A stretch of DNA of 64,000 nucleotides from Candidatus Thiodiazotropha sp. (ex Monitilora ramsayi) (GCA_025655595.1 JAHXIO010000006.1:124001-188000); one strand, 5' to 3'; shown: positions 8,928 through 18,800, counted from the stretch's first letter. The notes: generated from the sequence alone by a model not told the origin. Numbers and translations are program-made.

Positions 8928-9895
8928 GAGTCGTCTCCTTCCTCTTCGTCGGTGTTGCGGCGCACCATGTAGGTGAGTCCGGCCAGGGCAATGGCGGGCA
9001 GGGCCATGTAGCTGTAGAGGGTGTGCTGTACTGTTTCCGAGATGGAGGCATAAGAGCGCTCCTCCAGCGGTGGCATGCCCAGCTTGTCGAAGGGGATGGA
9101 GGAGATGTGCAGGACGTTGGTGCCACCCGCCTCTTTCTCGCCCCAGACATGTTGCCGGTACTCGGGCACCGCCTTCTCATGGTGGCTGTCGGGCTTGCGG
9201 ATGTCGCCGCGTGGGTAGTTGTAGGTCTCTCCCGGTTTTAGCGCCATACGCCGTTTCGCTTCCTCCAACAGCGCCTTGCGGGATCCAAAGAGGGTGGCGC
9301 CGGTGGGGCAGACCTCGGCACAGCCAGTCATCTGGCCCTTGTCGATACGTTCCACGCCGGCCTGATTGCACATTTGGCACTTGTGGATCTCACCGAAGGG
9401 GTTGTCGTAGTCGAATTGGGGTACGTTGTAGGGGCAGCCCACCATGCAGGTGCGGCATCCGATGCAGGCATCGGGATGGTGGGTGACGATACCGGTCTTC
9501 GGATGGCGACGCATGGCGGTCACCGGGCAGACCGAGACGCACCCCGGGTCGACGCAGTGCATACAGCTGCGTTTTTCGAAGGCATAGCCGTCTGTCACGG
9601 CATCCTTCAAATTACCCTGGCCCTCGCTGTAGACCTTGATGACGTTGAGGGTCTGGGCCGAAAGGTCCTGGGCAGAATCCCATGCGGTCTCGTCGCCCAG
9701 AGGTGTCGGCGGCATGCCGTTGACCTCCTTGCATTTGCTGACACAGGCCTTGCAGCCGATGCAGAGGGTCGAATCGAAGAGCATGCCGATGGCCTCGTCT
9801 GCCGGCTCCAGGTTGCCCCTGGCCTCTGCAGTGCCGGCGCCCAACAGGGCCGCACCACCGCCGAGGGAGGCTTTGAGAAAGTCTCTGCGTTTCAT
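8924..9895 (-). CDS. hybA: Hydrogenase ferredoxin-like subunit HybA
   Basis: This 323-residue protein has a Tat signal (KRRDFLKASLGG), four [4Fe-4S] motif blocks (CIGCKACVSKC; CMHCVDPGCVSVCP; CIGCRTCMVGCP; CQMCNQAG with CAEVCP) and a single C-terminal transmembrane anchor (SYMALPAIALAGLTYM). It carries electrons from the small subunit to HybB on the periplasmic face. The four-cluster domain plus terminal helix matches HybA. The gene starts 11 bp after the small-subunit gene ends. Confidence 0.95.
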   Translation of the reverse strand: MKRRDFLKASLGGGAALLGAGTAEARGNLEPADEAIGMLFDSTLCIGCKACVSKCKEVNGMPPTPLGDETAWDSAQDLSAQTLNVIKVYSEGQGNLKDAVTDGYAFEKRSCMHCVDPGCVSVCPVTAMRRHPKTGIVTHHPDACIGCRTCMVGCPYNVPQFDYDNPFGEIHKCQMCNQAGVERIDKGQMTGCAEVCPTGATLFGSRKALLEEAKRRMALKPGETYNYPRGDIRKPDSHHEKAVPEYRQHVWGEKEAGGTNVLHISSIPFDKLGMPPLEERSYASISETVQHTLYSYMALPAIALAGLTYMVRRNTDEEEGDDS

Positions 9896-9906
9896 GGTGT
9901 CTCCCC

Positions 9907-11028
9907 TTACTCCCCGTCTTTCTCTTTACCGTCCAGCTTCCTTGCCGCCATGGCGGTGGCGCCGACCGCCACGCCGACTGCGGCACCGGCGAGTGCCGCT
10001 GCTGCTGGGGAGATGCCTGCCACATCCTCCCGATTTTCGATGGAGGGGAACATGTTCGGTGGTGTATGTGTCTTCACATCGGCCAGGCTGAATAGGGGCT
10101 TGTTGAAGCCGACGCCGCCCTCGGAGCAGCCGAAACAGGGGTGTCCGACACCGATGGGCCAGACGCCGCCACCCACGTTGTTGTACTCGAGGCTGGGGCA
10201 GTTGTTATAGGTCTCGGGACCCTTGCAGCCAAGCTTGTAGAGACACCAGCCTTTGCGGTGTCCCTCGTCGCCGAACTCCTCAGCGAATCGGCCGGCATCG
10301 AAGTGGGGACGCCGGTAGCAGTTCTCATGGATCAGGCGGCCATAGGCCCATTTCGGACGTCCCTTCTCGTCGATCGGCGGCAGCTTGCCGTAAGTGACGA
10401 AGTAGAGCACGGTACCGATGAAGTTGGCCGGATTGGGCGGACAGCCGGGTATGCTGACCACTGTCTTACCTTTCAGCAGTTGCGGGGCGCCGACGGCACC
10501 GGTGGGGTTGGGCGCAGCGGACTGGACACCTCCCCAGCTTGCACAGGAGCCGAAGGCGACAATGGCCGCTGCATGCTCAGCCGCCTCGTGGGTGATGTCG
10601 ACCATGGTCTCACCACCGATTTTGCAGAAGATGCCGTCGTTGGCGAGGGGGATGGCGCCCTCCACCACCAACAGGTATTTGCCTTTGTTCTCCTGCATGA
10701 CCTGCCGCTTGATATCCTCCACCTGATGGCCGGCGCCGGTATCGAGGGTCTGGTGGTAGTCGAGGGAGATGAGATCGAGAATGAGGTGTTCGAGGGAGGG
10801 CTGTTCGGAGCGTAGGAGGGATTCGCTGGGCCCCGTACACTCCTGGCCATGGAGCCAGATGACCGGCGGCCTGCGTTTCGGATCGGCCACCGCCTGCGCC
10901 ATCGCTATGGCTGCGTTCGTGGATAGACCGAGCGATGCTGCCACGCCGGTACAGAACTTGAGGAATGTCCTGCGAGATACGCCCAGGCGTTTCTCTACGG
11001 CCGAGAAGTCGAAATCGTTGTCTGCCAT
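9907..11028 (-). CDS. hybO: [NiFe]-hydrogenase small subunit (Tat substrate, membrane-anchored)
   Basis: This 373-residue electron-transfer subunit has the Tat motif SRRTFLKFC at residues 18-26, and the mature start ECTGPSES holds the first cluster cysteine pattern of small subunits. Further cysteines occur in AFGSCASWGG, PGCPPNP, CYRRPHFD, CLYKLGCKGP and HPCFGCSE, which supply the proximal, medial and distal clusters. A C-terminal hydrophobic helix (AAAALAGAAVGVAVGATAM) anchors it. It is the first gene of the seven-gene operon. No strong promoter motif could be fixed in the 170 bp upstream. Confidence 0.95.
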   Translation of the reverse strand: MADNDFDFSAVEKRLGVSRRTFLKFCTGVAASLGLSTNAAIAMAQAVADPKRRPPVIWLHGQECTGPSESLLRSEQPSLEHLILDLISLDYHQTLDTGAGHQVEDIKRQVMQENKGKYLLVVEGAIPLANDGIFCKIGGETMVDITHEAAEHAAAIVAFGSCASWGGVQSAAPNPTGAVGAPQLLKGKTVVSIPGCPPNPANFIGTVLYFVTYGKLPPIDEKGRPKWAYGRLIHENCYRRPHFDAGRFAEEFGDEGHRKGWCLYKLGCKGPETYNNCPSLEYNNVGGGVWPIGVGHPCFGCSEGGVGFNKPLFSLADVKTHTPPNMFPSIENREDVAGISPAAAALAGAAVGVAVGATAMAARKLDGKEKDGE

Positions 11029-11322
11029 CTGTTTCTCCGGATATCTATGGATGCGATCTGTGCCGGGCTCGCCTTTACGAGGTGTCTGAATACCGCAATA
11101 AATGTGCCGGTATTTTTTATCTCTGTCGATTCAATCGCTTAAGTACTAAATCAGCTTGTGAGGACGGTTTGATCTGAAAACCTGCTTTGCAGATCTATTT
11201 CCTTAGTGGATACAAGGTTTGCACCTGAGGCGGGAGAATTCGTCACCAGAGACGCTTTGTGGAGCCTGTCCGATTTCGCTAAGATGCGCGGGATTTACCT
11301 ATCGACAGGGCGCACAAAAACC

Positions 11323-12711
11323 ATGCTCAAAATCTATAACGATCTCACCCGGGAAAAAGAGACCTTTCAGCCCCTGGAGGCGGGAAAGGTCCGTATGTAC
11401 GTCTGCGGTATGACGGTTTACGACTTATGCCATCTCGGACATGCCCGGGTGATGGTGGTATTCGATGTGGTTTATCGCTACCTTCAGTCAAGCGGCTACG
11501 ATGTCACCTACATCCGTAACATCACCGATATCGACGACAAGATCATCAATCGGGCCAATGAGCGTGGTGTGCCCTTTCTGGAACTCACCGAAACTTTTAT
11601 AAAGGCGATGCATGAAGATGCGGATGCCTTGGGAATACTCAGGCCCAATGATGAGCCAAAGGCCACCCAGCACATGGATGAGATTCTCACGATGATCGGC
11701 CGGCTGATCGAAAAGGATCACGCCTATGCGGCGGAGAACGGTGACGTCTACTACGATGTACGCAGCTTTCCCGAATACGGCAAGCTCTCCGGCAAGTCGA
11801 TCGAGGATCTCCAGTCCGGTGCACGGGTTGAGCCGGGGGAGGCCAAGCGCGATCCTCTCGACTTCGCGCTATGGAAGGCAGCCAAACCGGAAGAACCGGC
11901 CTGGGATTCGCCCTGGGGCCGGGGACGGCCAGGCTGGCATATCGAGTGCTCCGCCATGTCGACCAAGGCGCTGGGGGATACCTTCGATATCCATGGCGGC
12001 GGGGCCGACCTGACTTTTCCCCACCATGAGAACGAGATCGCCCAGTCCGAGGGTGCCACCGGTCACCCCTTCGTCAAATACTGGATGCACAACGGCTTTG
12101 TGCGTATCAACGACGAAAAGATGTCGAAGTCGTTGGGCAACTTTTTTACCGTCAGAGAGATTCTCGAACGCTACAGAGCCGAAGAGGTACGTTACTTTAT
12201 CCTGACCAGTCAGTACCGCTCGCCCCTGAACTACGATACGGAACATCTCGACAATGCCCGAGCTGCCCTGACCCGTTTCTATACGGCGTTACGTGGGCTG
12301 CCGGAAGCTGAACCCGCCGGTGGTGAGGAATACGAAAAGCGTTTCCATGAGGCGATGAACGATGACTTCAACACGCCGGAGGCCCTGGCGGTGTTGTTCG
12401 ATCTGGTTAGAGAGATTAACCGTCTCAAGGAATCGGACGCAGCGGCTGCCTCGGCACTGGCCGGCGTATTGAAACAACTGGGTGACGTGTTGGGGATTCT
12501 GCAGGATGATCCCGAAGCCTATTTACGCGGTGGTACACAATCCGGAGATGACAGTCTCTCGGATGAGAAGATCGAGTCGTTGATCCAGGCCCGTATCGAT
12601 GCAAGAACCGGGAAAAACTGGGCCGAGGCCGATCGTATCCGAGATGAGCTGCAGGCGGCCGGTATCATCCTGGAAGATGGTCCCCAGGGCACCACTTGGC
12701 GCAGAGGCTGA
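11323..12711 (+). CDS. cysS: Cysteinyl-tRNA synthetase
   Basis: This 462-residue class I synthetase charges tRNA-Cys. The N-terminus [15 protein letters not shown] is typical and decided the ATG at 11323, since the open frame extending upstream to 11206 has no family resemblance. The zinc-site Cys in YVCGMTVYD, the HIGH-type motif CHLGHARV, the [10 protein letters not shown] motif and the HENEIAQSE zinc ligand region are all present. The C-terminal anticodon-binding part ([20 protein letters not shown]) is complete. It lies between the divergent hydrogenase operon and a REP element that begins 8 bp after its stop. Confidence 0.96.
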   Translation: MLKIYNDLTREKETFQPLEAGKVRMYVCGMTVYDLCHLGHARVMVVFDVVYRYLQSSGYDVTYIRNITDIDDKIINRANERGVPFLELTETFIKAMHEDADALGILRPNDEPKATQHMDEILTMIGRLIEKDHAYAAENGDVYYDVRSFPEYGKLSGKSIEDLQSGARVEPGEAKRDPLDFALWKAAKPEEPAWDSPWGRGRPGWHIECSAMSTKALGDTFDIHGGGADLTFPHHENEIAQSEGATGHPFVKYWMHNGFVRINDEKMSKSLGNFFTVREILERYRAEEVRYFILTSQYRSPLNYDTEHLDNARAALTRFYTALRGLPEAEPAGGEEYEKRFHEAMNDDFNTPEALAVLFDLVREINRLKESDAAAASALAGVLKQLGDVLGILQDDPEAYLRGGTQSGDDSLSDEKIESLIQARIDARTGKNWAEADRIRDELQAAGIILEDGPQGTTWRRG

Positions 12712-12719
12712 GAGATAAC

Positions 12720-12799
12720 GGTGGGGCAGGGCCCCACCCTACGCCCCGTTCATCGTGTCAAGGCTAGCCAATTACCGTAGGGTGGGGCCCTGCCCCACC
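12720..12799. repeat. REP pair (BIME), copy 1, upstream of the RAYT gene
   Basis: This 80-bp element has two GC-rich palindromic arms, GGTGGGGCAGGGCCCCACC at its left end and GGTGGGGCCCTGCCCCACC at its right end. They face each other across a 40-bp spacer that contains CTACGCCCCGTTC and TACCGTAG. It is identical base for base to the copy at 13401-13480. It begins 8 bp after cysS and 46 bp before the transposase gene. Confidence 0.93.
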
Positions 12800-12845
12800 G
12801 AAAACTATCTAAGAACCTCAAACAGACATCGCCAAGGAGCGGCCA

Positions 12846-13397
12846 ATGTCAAACTACCGAAGAGCCCGGATGCCGGGCGGCACTTATTTCTTCACTCTCG
12901 TTACATTCAATCGTAAGCTCCTATTTGATAATCCCCTCGCGAGGGAATGTCTGCATGGCGCCATGGCGGAGGTCAGAGTGAGGTATCGGTTCAGTATTGA
13001 AGCAATCTGCCTGCTGCCCGACCATCTCCACACGATCTGGCGGCTCCCTGAAAACGATCATGTATATTCCCAATGCTGGAATGAGATCAAAGGTATCTTT
13101 TCAAAGCGCTTTCATGGCCTGTCCGAACAAGATGGTCATCCATCACCATCTCGCCAACGAAAAGGAGAAGGCAGATTCTGGCAGCGACGCTTCTGGGAGC
13201 ATCTGATCAGGGACGAGGCGGATTACAGGAATCACATGGATTACCTGCACTACAATCCAGTCAAACATGGCTTGGTAGAACGGGTGGCCGACTGGCCCTG
13301 GTCCAGCTACCATCGCTATGTAAAGGATGGTACCTATCCCATAAATTGGGGCGGATCAACACCGGCCAGGATGAACCTTGCCACGGTAGGAGAATGA
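12846..13397 (+). CDS. REP-associated tyrosine transposase (RAYT, TnpA_REP)
   Basis: This 183-residue single-strand DNA transposase is of the Y1/IS200-like RAYT group. It begins MSNYRRARMPGGTYFFTLVT, the family start. It carries the HUH-type pair in PDHLHTIWRLP at about residues 57-67, the WQRRFWEHLIRDEADY segment and the catalytic Tyr region MDYLHYNPVKHGLV. The enzyme is thought to mobilise the REP pairs that flank it. Identical 80-bp elements lie 46 bp upstream and 3 bp downstream, which ties enzyme to substrate. The reading frame is intact. Confidence 0.95.
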   Translation: MSNYRRARMPGGTYFFTLVTFNRKLLFDNPLARECLHGAMAEVRVRYRFSIEAICLLPDHLHTIWRLPENDHVYSQCWNEIKGIFSKRFHGLSEQDGHPSPSRQRKGEGRFWQRRFWEHLIRDEADYRNHMDYLHYNPVKHGLVERVADWPWSSYHRYVKDGTYPINWGGSTPARMNLATVGE

Positions 13398-13400
13398 TTC

Positions 13401-13480
13401 GGTGGGGCAGGGCCCCACCCTACGCCCCGTTCATCGTGTCAAGGCTAGCCAATTACCGTAGGGTGGGGCCCTGCCCCACC
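13401..13480. repeat. REP pair (BIME), copy 2, downstream of the RAYT gene
   Basis: This is an identical 80-bp copy of the element at 12720-12799, in the same orientation, starting 3 bp after the RAYT stop codon. It may also serve as a 3'-end hairpin between the transposase gene and the convergent folD. Confidence 0.93.
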
Positions 13481-13528
13481 AATAACTCGACTCGAAGCGC
13501 GAAGTTAGACTCGTTTCGAAGTATGAAG

Positions 13529-14389
13529 TTAGCTGGCGGCGCTATGCAGCTCAGCCGCCTGCAGCGTGTTCTCCAACAGGGTGGCGATGGTCATGGGCCC
13601 GACACCGCCGGGCACCGGCGTGATCCAACTGGCCCGCTCCCTGGCAGCTTCGTATTCCACGTCTCCCACCAGCTTACCCTCATCGTTACGGTTCATGCCC
13701 ACATCGATAACGATGGCGCCCTCTTTGACCCAATCCCCCGGTACGTATTCCGCGCGGCCGATGGCCACCACCAGGACATCGGCGTTGCGTGCCTTCTCGG
13801 CCAGGTCCTTGGTGCGGCTGTGACAGACGGTGATGGTGCATCGGGCCGCCAACAGTTCCAGGGCCATAGGTCGTCCGACGATGTTGGACTGGCCGATGAT
13901 GACTGCATCAAGCCCCTCCAATTTTTGGCCGGTTCGCTCCAGCAGGGTCATCACACCTTTCGGTGTGCAGGAACGCAGCACCGGCATCCGCAGGGCCAGT
14001 CGACCCACGTTATAGGGATGAAAGCCGTCCACATCCTTGGTCGGTAGGATTCGTTCGATGACCGACTCTTCATCGATATGGCCGGGTAGCGGCAGTTGCA
14101 CCAGGATACCGTCGATGGCCTCGTCTTCATTCAGTTGGTCGATCAGTGAGAGCAGTTCATCCTGTGTGGTCGTGGCCGGCAGATCGTGGGAGACGGAGAG
14201 GAATCCCACCTCCTCACAAGACTTCCTTTTATTCCTCACATAGACCTGTGAAGCAGGATTATTCCCAACCAGAACGACCGCCAACCCCGGTCGACGCAGC
14301 CCGGCAGCAACCCGCTCATCCACACCTTGTTTAATCTTCTGCCTGAGATCCGCCGCAATGGCTTTACCGTCCAATATGTTCGCACTCAT
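13529..14389 (-). CDS. folD: Bifunctional methylenetetrahydrofolate dehydrogenase/cyclohydrolase
   Basis: This 286-residue cytoplasmic enzyme interconverts 5,10-methylene-THF, 5,10-methenyl-THF and 10-formyl-THF with NADP. The catalytic Tyr/Lys segment [24 protein letters not shown], the KDVDGFHP motif, the NADP-binding [15 protein letters not shown] and the terminal [16 protein letters not shown] are all visible. Length and motif spacing match FolD throughout. It is a single gene convergent to the RAYT cassette. Confidence 0.97.
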   Translation of the reverse strand: MSANILDGKAIAADLRQKIKQGVDERVAAGLRRPGLAVVLVGNNPASQVYVRNKRKSCEEVGFLSVSHDLPATTTQDELLSLIDQLNEDEAIDGILVQLPLPGHIDEESVIERILPTKDVDGFHPYNVGRLALRMPVLRSCTPKGVMTLLERTGQKLEGLDAVIIGQSNIVGRPMALELLAARCTITVCHSRTKDLAEKARNADVLVVAIGRAEYVPGDWVKEGAIVIDVGMNRNDEGKLVGDVEYEAARERASWITPVPGGVGPMTIATLLENTLQAAELHSAAS

Positions 14390-14550
14390 CTATCGTTCCG
14401 GTGTCTATTTTCGAAAGGAGACGCATAATACCTAATCGCCAGTGGCGTGTCAGTTTCGGGGACTGATACCATTGACCTGCGGGGGCATCGCCAGTATGAT
14501 TCCGCCCTTCGCGCACCCGGGTGATGTAACTTCGTTTCCGGGTTGGTTAT

Positions 14551-14627
14551 CGGGGTATAGCGCAGTCTGGTAGCGCGCCTGCTTTGGGAGCAGGATGTCG
14601 GGAGTTCGAATCTCTCTACCCCGACCA
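14551..14627 (+). tRNA. tRNA-Pro (anticodon TGG)
   Basis: This tRNA is 77 nt including encoded CCA. The acceptor stem CGGGGTA pairs with TACCCCG. The anticodon loop TTTGGGA sits between GCCTGC and GCAGGA, and the T loop GTTCGAATC is normal. Confidence 0.96.
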
Positions 14628-14635
14628 TTTTTTCT

Positions 14636-14978
14636 GCGCCCGTAGCTCATTTGGATAGAGCATCGGCCTTTGAGCGCACGCCCTGGGAGGCGTGCAGATT
14701 AGGAGCCTTTATGGGGAAAGGGAACCCATAGAGTGGATCGCACTGTATCGGGGAAACCTTAACAGGTCACGCTGATGGCAATCCCGAGGAAACCTTTGGT
14801 GATCCGGCATACCGGACGGGCCGCAGGCCCAGCACGAGGGGATCCGTAGAGACTATACGTGCGACACCTGAGACGGTGAAGAGATAGTCCAGACCCCAAA
14901 CCCCGATAGGGGGCGTCGAAAGGCGTAGCGGGTAAGCTAAGCCGAGGGTAGCAGGTTCGAATCCTGCCGGGCGTGCCA
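14636..14978 (+). tRNA. tRNA-Arg (anticodon TCT) interrupted by a group I intron
   Basis: The exons are 14636-14670 and 14937-14978 (77 nt after joining, CCA encoded). Joined, they give acceptor GCGCCCG/CGGGCGT, D-arm GCTC...GAGC, anticodon stem TCGGC/GCCGA with loop CTTCTAA (anticodon TCT), and T-arm GCAGGTTCGAATCCTGC. This closely resembles E. coli argU. The intron splits the anticodon after its first base (U34 | C35). Splice points were placed by requiring a U at the 5' exon end, a G at the intron 3' end and a 7-base loop. Confidence 0.9.
14671..14936 (+). other. Group I intron (IC3-like) in tRNA-Arg
   Basis: This 266-nt insert lies inside the anticodon loop. It carries group I core elements similar to the Anabaena tRNA-Leu intron: GGGGAAACC and GGCAATCCCGAGG (P4-P6), GAGACTATACG and AAGAGATAGTCC (the two P7 strands), and a terminal G. 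The likely internal guide is GGAGCC near 14701-14706, pairing with exon GGCCTT through U-G. An extra hairpin (GCACGCC/GGCGTGC) fills the P1 loop. No homing endonuclease gene is inside. It should self-splice or have descended from a self-splicing intron. Confidence 0.88.
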
Positions 14979-15034
14979 ATCGCGAGCAGAGGATCGGCAG
15001 AAAAGAGAGTGATCAGGGAAGAAGACAAGTTAAT

Positions 15035-15111
15035 GGTGGACGTAGCTCAGTTGGTAGAGCTCCGGATTGTGATTCCGGCGGTCGTGGGTTCGAGACCCAT
15101 CGTCCACCCCA
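15035..15111 (+). tRNA. tRNA-His (anticodon GTG)
   Basis: This tRNA is 77 nt counting the extra 5' G (15035) that pairs with C at 15108 and is unique to tRNA-His. The acceptor GTGGACG/CGTCCAC, anticodon loop with GTG and T-arm GTGGGTTCGAGACCCAT are regular, and CCA is encoded. Confidence 0.96.
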
Positions 15112-15120
15112 TCTTAAATT

Positions 15121-15196
15121 GGGCCATTAGCTCAGTTGGTAGAGCAGTGGACTCTTAATCCATTGGTCGTAGGTTCGAATCCTACATGGCCCACCA
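15121..15196 (+). tRNA. tRNA-Lys (anticodon CTT)
   Basis: This tRNA is 76 nt with encoded CCA. The acceptor GGGCCAT pairs with ATGGCCC. The anticodon loop CTCTTAA gives CTT, the minor Lys tRNA. The last 18 bases of this gene recur at 15358-15375. Confidence 0.95.
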
Positions 15197-15208
15197 ATCA
15201 ATGATCGA

Positions 15209-15236
15209 AGCCCGGACCCATGTGTTCGGGTTTTTT
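15209..15236 (+). terminator. Rho-independent terminator after the tRNA cluster
   Basis: A 7-bp stem (CCCGGAC at 15211-15217, GTTCGGG at 15224-15230, one G-T pair) with a 6-base loop is followed by six T. It ends the four-tRNA transcript 14 bp after tRNA-Lys. Confidence 0.88.
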
Positions 15237-15250
15237 GTTTCTACGAAGGA

Positions 15251-15375
15251 GATTCGAACCTACGACTTCAAATAAGCCAGGTTCGACAGCCGAGCAGAGC
15301 GAGGCTGAACGTGGGAGCATAGCGACCACGACCCGAAGGGCGAGGCGTAGCCGAGTAATCCTACATGGCCCACCA
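15251..15375. repeat. tRNA-Lys fragments: inverted T-arm copy and duplicated 3' end
   Basis: A copy of the tRNA-Lys 3' end (ATCCTACATGGCCCACCA, 18 bp) sits at 15358-15375, a direct repeat of 15179-15196. At 15251-15266 an inverted copy of its T-arm (GATTCGAACCTACGAC) is present. The 90 bp between hold short GC-rich repeats of the GCGAGGC type. No tRNA can fold here. The layout resembles an attachment-site scar or a decayed tRNA repeat. Confidence 0.7.
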
Positions 15376-15844
15376 GTATCAAAGGGCTTGCGTGATAGTA
15401 AGCGCCAACCCTTTTTTCTTTTGCGTGAACAATAGGGGACAGACCACGTTTTTAATACAAACTGGTACGGAAAAAGAGAATAAATGGGGTCTGTCCCCTA
15501 ATACATGAACCGGTACGGAAAAAGAGAATAAATGGGGTCTGTCCCCTAATACAATGCTGTACAAAGGTTGTTTGGTCGTGAACAAACGCAATAGGGTAAA
15601 TCCATCTAGATTATTGTTTTTCTGTTAAAGCTATTATTTCGTCACCCACAGGTCCCCTGTGTCGACTGACACCCCTACAATCTGTCCTTCAGAGAATCTG
15701 TTAATTTCAGTCCGTTTCTGTTCAATGAGAAAACGCCATATCGGCGGTCACGAGTTCGATATGCACGCCAAGGCCGGGGTATACCGATGTCATCCCGATA
15801 CACCTCGGCATTTTTTGCTCGAATGAGATTCAGATATCGCTCAA
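15376..15844. repeat. Gene-free gap with a 48-bp tandem repeat containing GGGGTCTGTCCCC
   Basis: Two near-identical units start at 15464 and 15512 (period 48 bp), each with GGTACGGAAAAAGAGAATAA and the palindromic core TGGGGTCTGTCCCCTAATACA. An inverted partial core (AGGGGACAGACCACG) precedes them at 15434-15448. This is a second short-repeat family, distinct from the 80-bp REP elements. I see no gene in the remaining 290 bp up to the cytochrome stop. Confidence 0.8.
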
Positions 15845-18800
15845 TCACCACTCACGGTCACTGACGCGATGACATCCCGAACTTCCACAGTTCTTGTTTT
15901 GCTCGACCGTGCCACTTTCTCCACCAATATGATCCCCTTTTCTTTCGAAATCACGCTCATGACAGGCAGCGCAATAGGGCGCGTATCCGGGTGAAGAGTA
16001 TGTGATCGTCTCGCTGTTATTGCGGTGGCAAGATATACAGGTCACTCTAGAATTATGGTCGCCCGGGTAGTCGCTGTTCACATGATGTGTGAAATCGATG
16101 GGTGCCCAGCCTTGCGTCGAATGACAGACGTTGCATTCCTGAGTTGTATCGAAATGGCCCGACGACATACCGATCGCGGTCGTGCCGTTATGGCAGGATG
16201 CACAATTGCCATTGATTTCCTGATGATCGAAGGTGCCGCCGACGAAAGTCGCTGTCGTATGGCAGAAGTGGCAGTCCAGGGAGGTGGGCACATGATCCTG
16301 TGTCTTGCCTGTGGCCGTCACACCATGGCAGGACTGACAATTATCCACGATGCCGGTGTGATCGAACACCGCGCCGGTGAATCCGCTGGTGGTATGGCAG
16401 ACACCGCAATCCTGATCGGTGACCACATGCCCGGCACTCTTACCTTGGGCAAATACACCATCATGACAGGACTGACAGTTGTCAACGATCCCGACGTGAT
16501 CAAACGTCGCAGGTAGGAATCCGGTCGTCACGTGGCACTCGCTGCAATCTGCATTGGTCGGTACATGATTGCTGGTCTTGCCTATGGCCAAGCTACCGTC
16601 GTGGCAGGAAACACAGTTGTTTGTAATGCCCTGATGGTTGAAACTTGCGCCTGCAAAAGCAACTGTATTGTGACAAACGGAGCAGTCCTCAGTGGCTGGA
16701 ATATGAGCCGGTGACATGCCTGTCGCCGTTTCCCCGTTGTGACAAGAAGAGCAGTTGTCGACAATGCCTGTATGATCAAAGACCGCAGTCGCAAAACTAC
16801 CGGGCAGGTGACAGACACTGCAATCGGCGGTTGTCGGAATATGATCGACATGTTTTCCAACTGCCGAAACACCATCATGGCAGGATGCGCAGTTACTGAC
16901 TATACCGGTGTGATCGAAAACCGCACCGGTAAAACTGGCTGTGCCATGACAAACACCGCAGTCCTCGGTGGTGGCGATATGCGTAGGCGACTTCGATAGG
17001 GCGCCGATTGCATCGTAGGTACCATCGTGGCACGAGACACAATTAGCGGTGATGCCGGAATGCGCGAATGTCGACGGATAGAATGCCGACGTAGTGTGGC
17101 AAGTTTCGCAGTCCTGATTCGTGGGTACATGTAGTAAAGCTGCATCCTTACCGCCGGCAAATTGACCGTTGTGACAGCCTTCGCAGCCACCGCTGATACC
17201 GGGGTGAACAACACTGAGAAAAGTCGACGAGGCAAAACCGCCTGGGTTGGTGTCAATGTGACACAAGCTGCAATCATCCTGCGTCGGGATATGGTTCTGA
17301 GTCTTGTCGATCGCGATGTTTCCATCGTGGCAAGAGGCGCAGTTGCTGCTATCTATGCCCAGATGATTGAAGTTAATGCCGGCAAAGGTGTCAAAGAGGT
17401 CCGTGCGGTGACATGACGAGCAGTCCTCGGTAGTCGGTAGGTGATTGGCCGACTTTCCGACACTGATCTCGCCGTCATGGCACAATACGCAGTTATCGAC
17501 AATGCCGGTGTGCTCGAACACCGCCGGGGAGAACTCGGTCGTGTTATGGCAGAAGGCACAGTCCTGGGTCGTCGGCACGTGGTTAATGAGCTTCCCGATG
17601 CTGATGACGTTGTCGTGGCACGCGGCACAATCACTGACGACGCCAACGTGATCGTAGACACCGCTGGTGAATGTGCCGGGTGTGTGGCAGATATCGCAAT
17701 CTTCGGTTGTCGGCATATGGTTAACCGACTTGCCGAGCGCATTGGTCCCGTTGTGGCAGGAGTCGCAGCGTACGGTGGTCACCACGTCAGTCGTGTGGTC
17801 GACAAATGCGCCGACAAAGCTCACTGTGTTATGGCATGCGCTGCAGTCCGCGGTGGTCACCGGATGATCGATTGTCACGCCGGTTGCCGTCGTTCCATTG
17901 TGGCAGGAGGCACAGGGCTGCGTGACAGAATCGAGGACCGAGTGGTTGAATGTACCGCCCATGTCGAAGGTCCTGACGCTATGGCAGACCACGCAATCCA
18001 CGCTCGTCTCGGGATGGTTCTGTGTCTGCCCGGTCGCGTCAATGCCGTTGTGACAGGTGACACAGCTATCCGTTATGTTGCTGTGGTCGACATACGCGGG
18101 CAGGAATGCGACTGTTGCGTGACAGAAATTGCACTCGCTTTCAGTTGGAATGTGCCCGCCATCCTTGCCCGGTGCCGTCGATCCGTTGTGGCACTGGGAA
18201 CAGCCACCGGTAATTCCGCTGTGGTCGTAACTGCCGTCTGGCAAGCGGTCCAGGAAGTGATCGGTATTGTGGCAATCGTCGCACTCCTGGGTCGTCGGAA
18301 CATGGAACTCGGATTTGCCTATGGCCACTACACCGTTGTGGCACTCGCTGCAGTTCCCAAAGACTTCCTGATGATCGACAGAGGGGACCGCGGCAAAATC
18401 TGAAGAGGAGTGACAGGCCTGACAGGTATTGCTGGTCGCGATGTGATTCGGCGTTTTACCGACCGCTACCACGCCATTGTGGCAGGTTGCGCAGTCATCG
18501 ACGATGCCGGTATGGTCGAAGAGCGCACCTGCGAAGCTGGTGGTGGTGTGGCAGGCGATGCAATCCTCTGTGGTTGGAATATGCGTTATGGGCTTACCTC
18601 TGGCCCCGGCCGCGGTGTAACTGCCATCGTGGCAGGTGACGCAGTTTCCGTTGATTCCCTGGTGATCGAAAGTGCCGCCGGTAAAGGTGGTGGTGGTATG
18701 GCAGACGTGGCAACCCAGGGTAGTGGGGATATGCCCCTGCGGTTTGCCGATTGCTGTTACGCCATGGCAGGTATCGCAGTTGTCGACTATGCCGGCATGA

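Noticed and set aside
11029-11205. GG-N10-GC pattern upstream of the hydrogenase operon as a sigma-54 promoter
   Set aside because: On the minus strand AAGGAAATAGATCTGCA keeps only the GG and GC pairs; the rest of the -24/-12 boxes is absent and no NifA-type site is near.
11206-11322. Upstream extension of cysS to an earlier ATG
   Set aside because: The added 39 residues have no match to the synthetase N-terminus, while MLKIYNDLT is the canonical start.
14759-15028. A protein encoded across the tRNA-Arg intron (minus strand), such as a homing endonuclease
   Set aside because: No LAGLIDADG, HNH or GIY-YIG motif; the frame covers intron core and tRNA exons and is an antisense artefact.
15209-15236. 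The hairpin after the tRNAs as part of an attachment site
   Set aside because: It has a normal terminator shape with a T-run and needs no other explanation.
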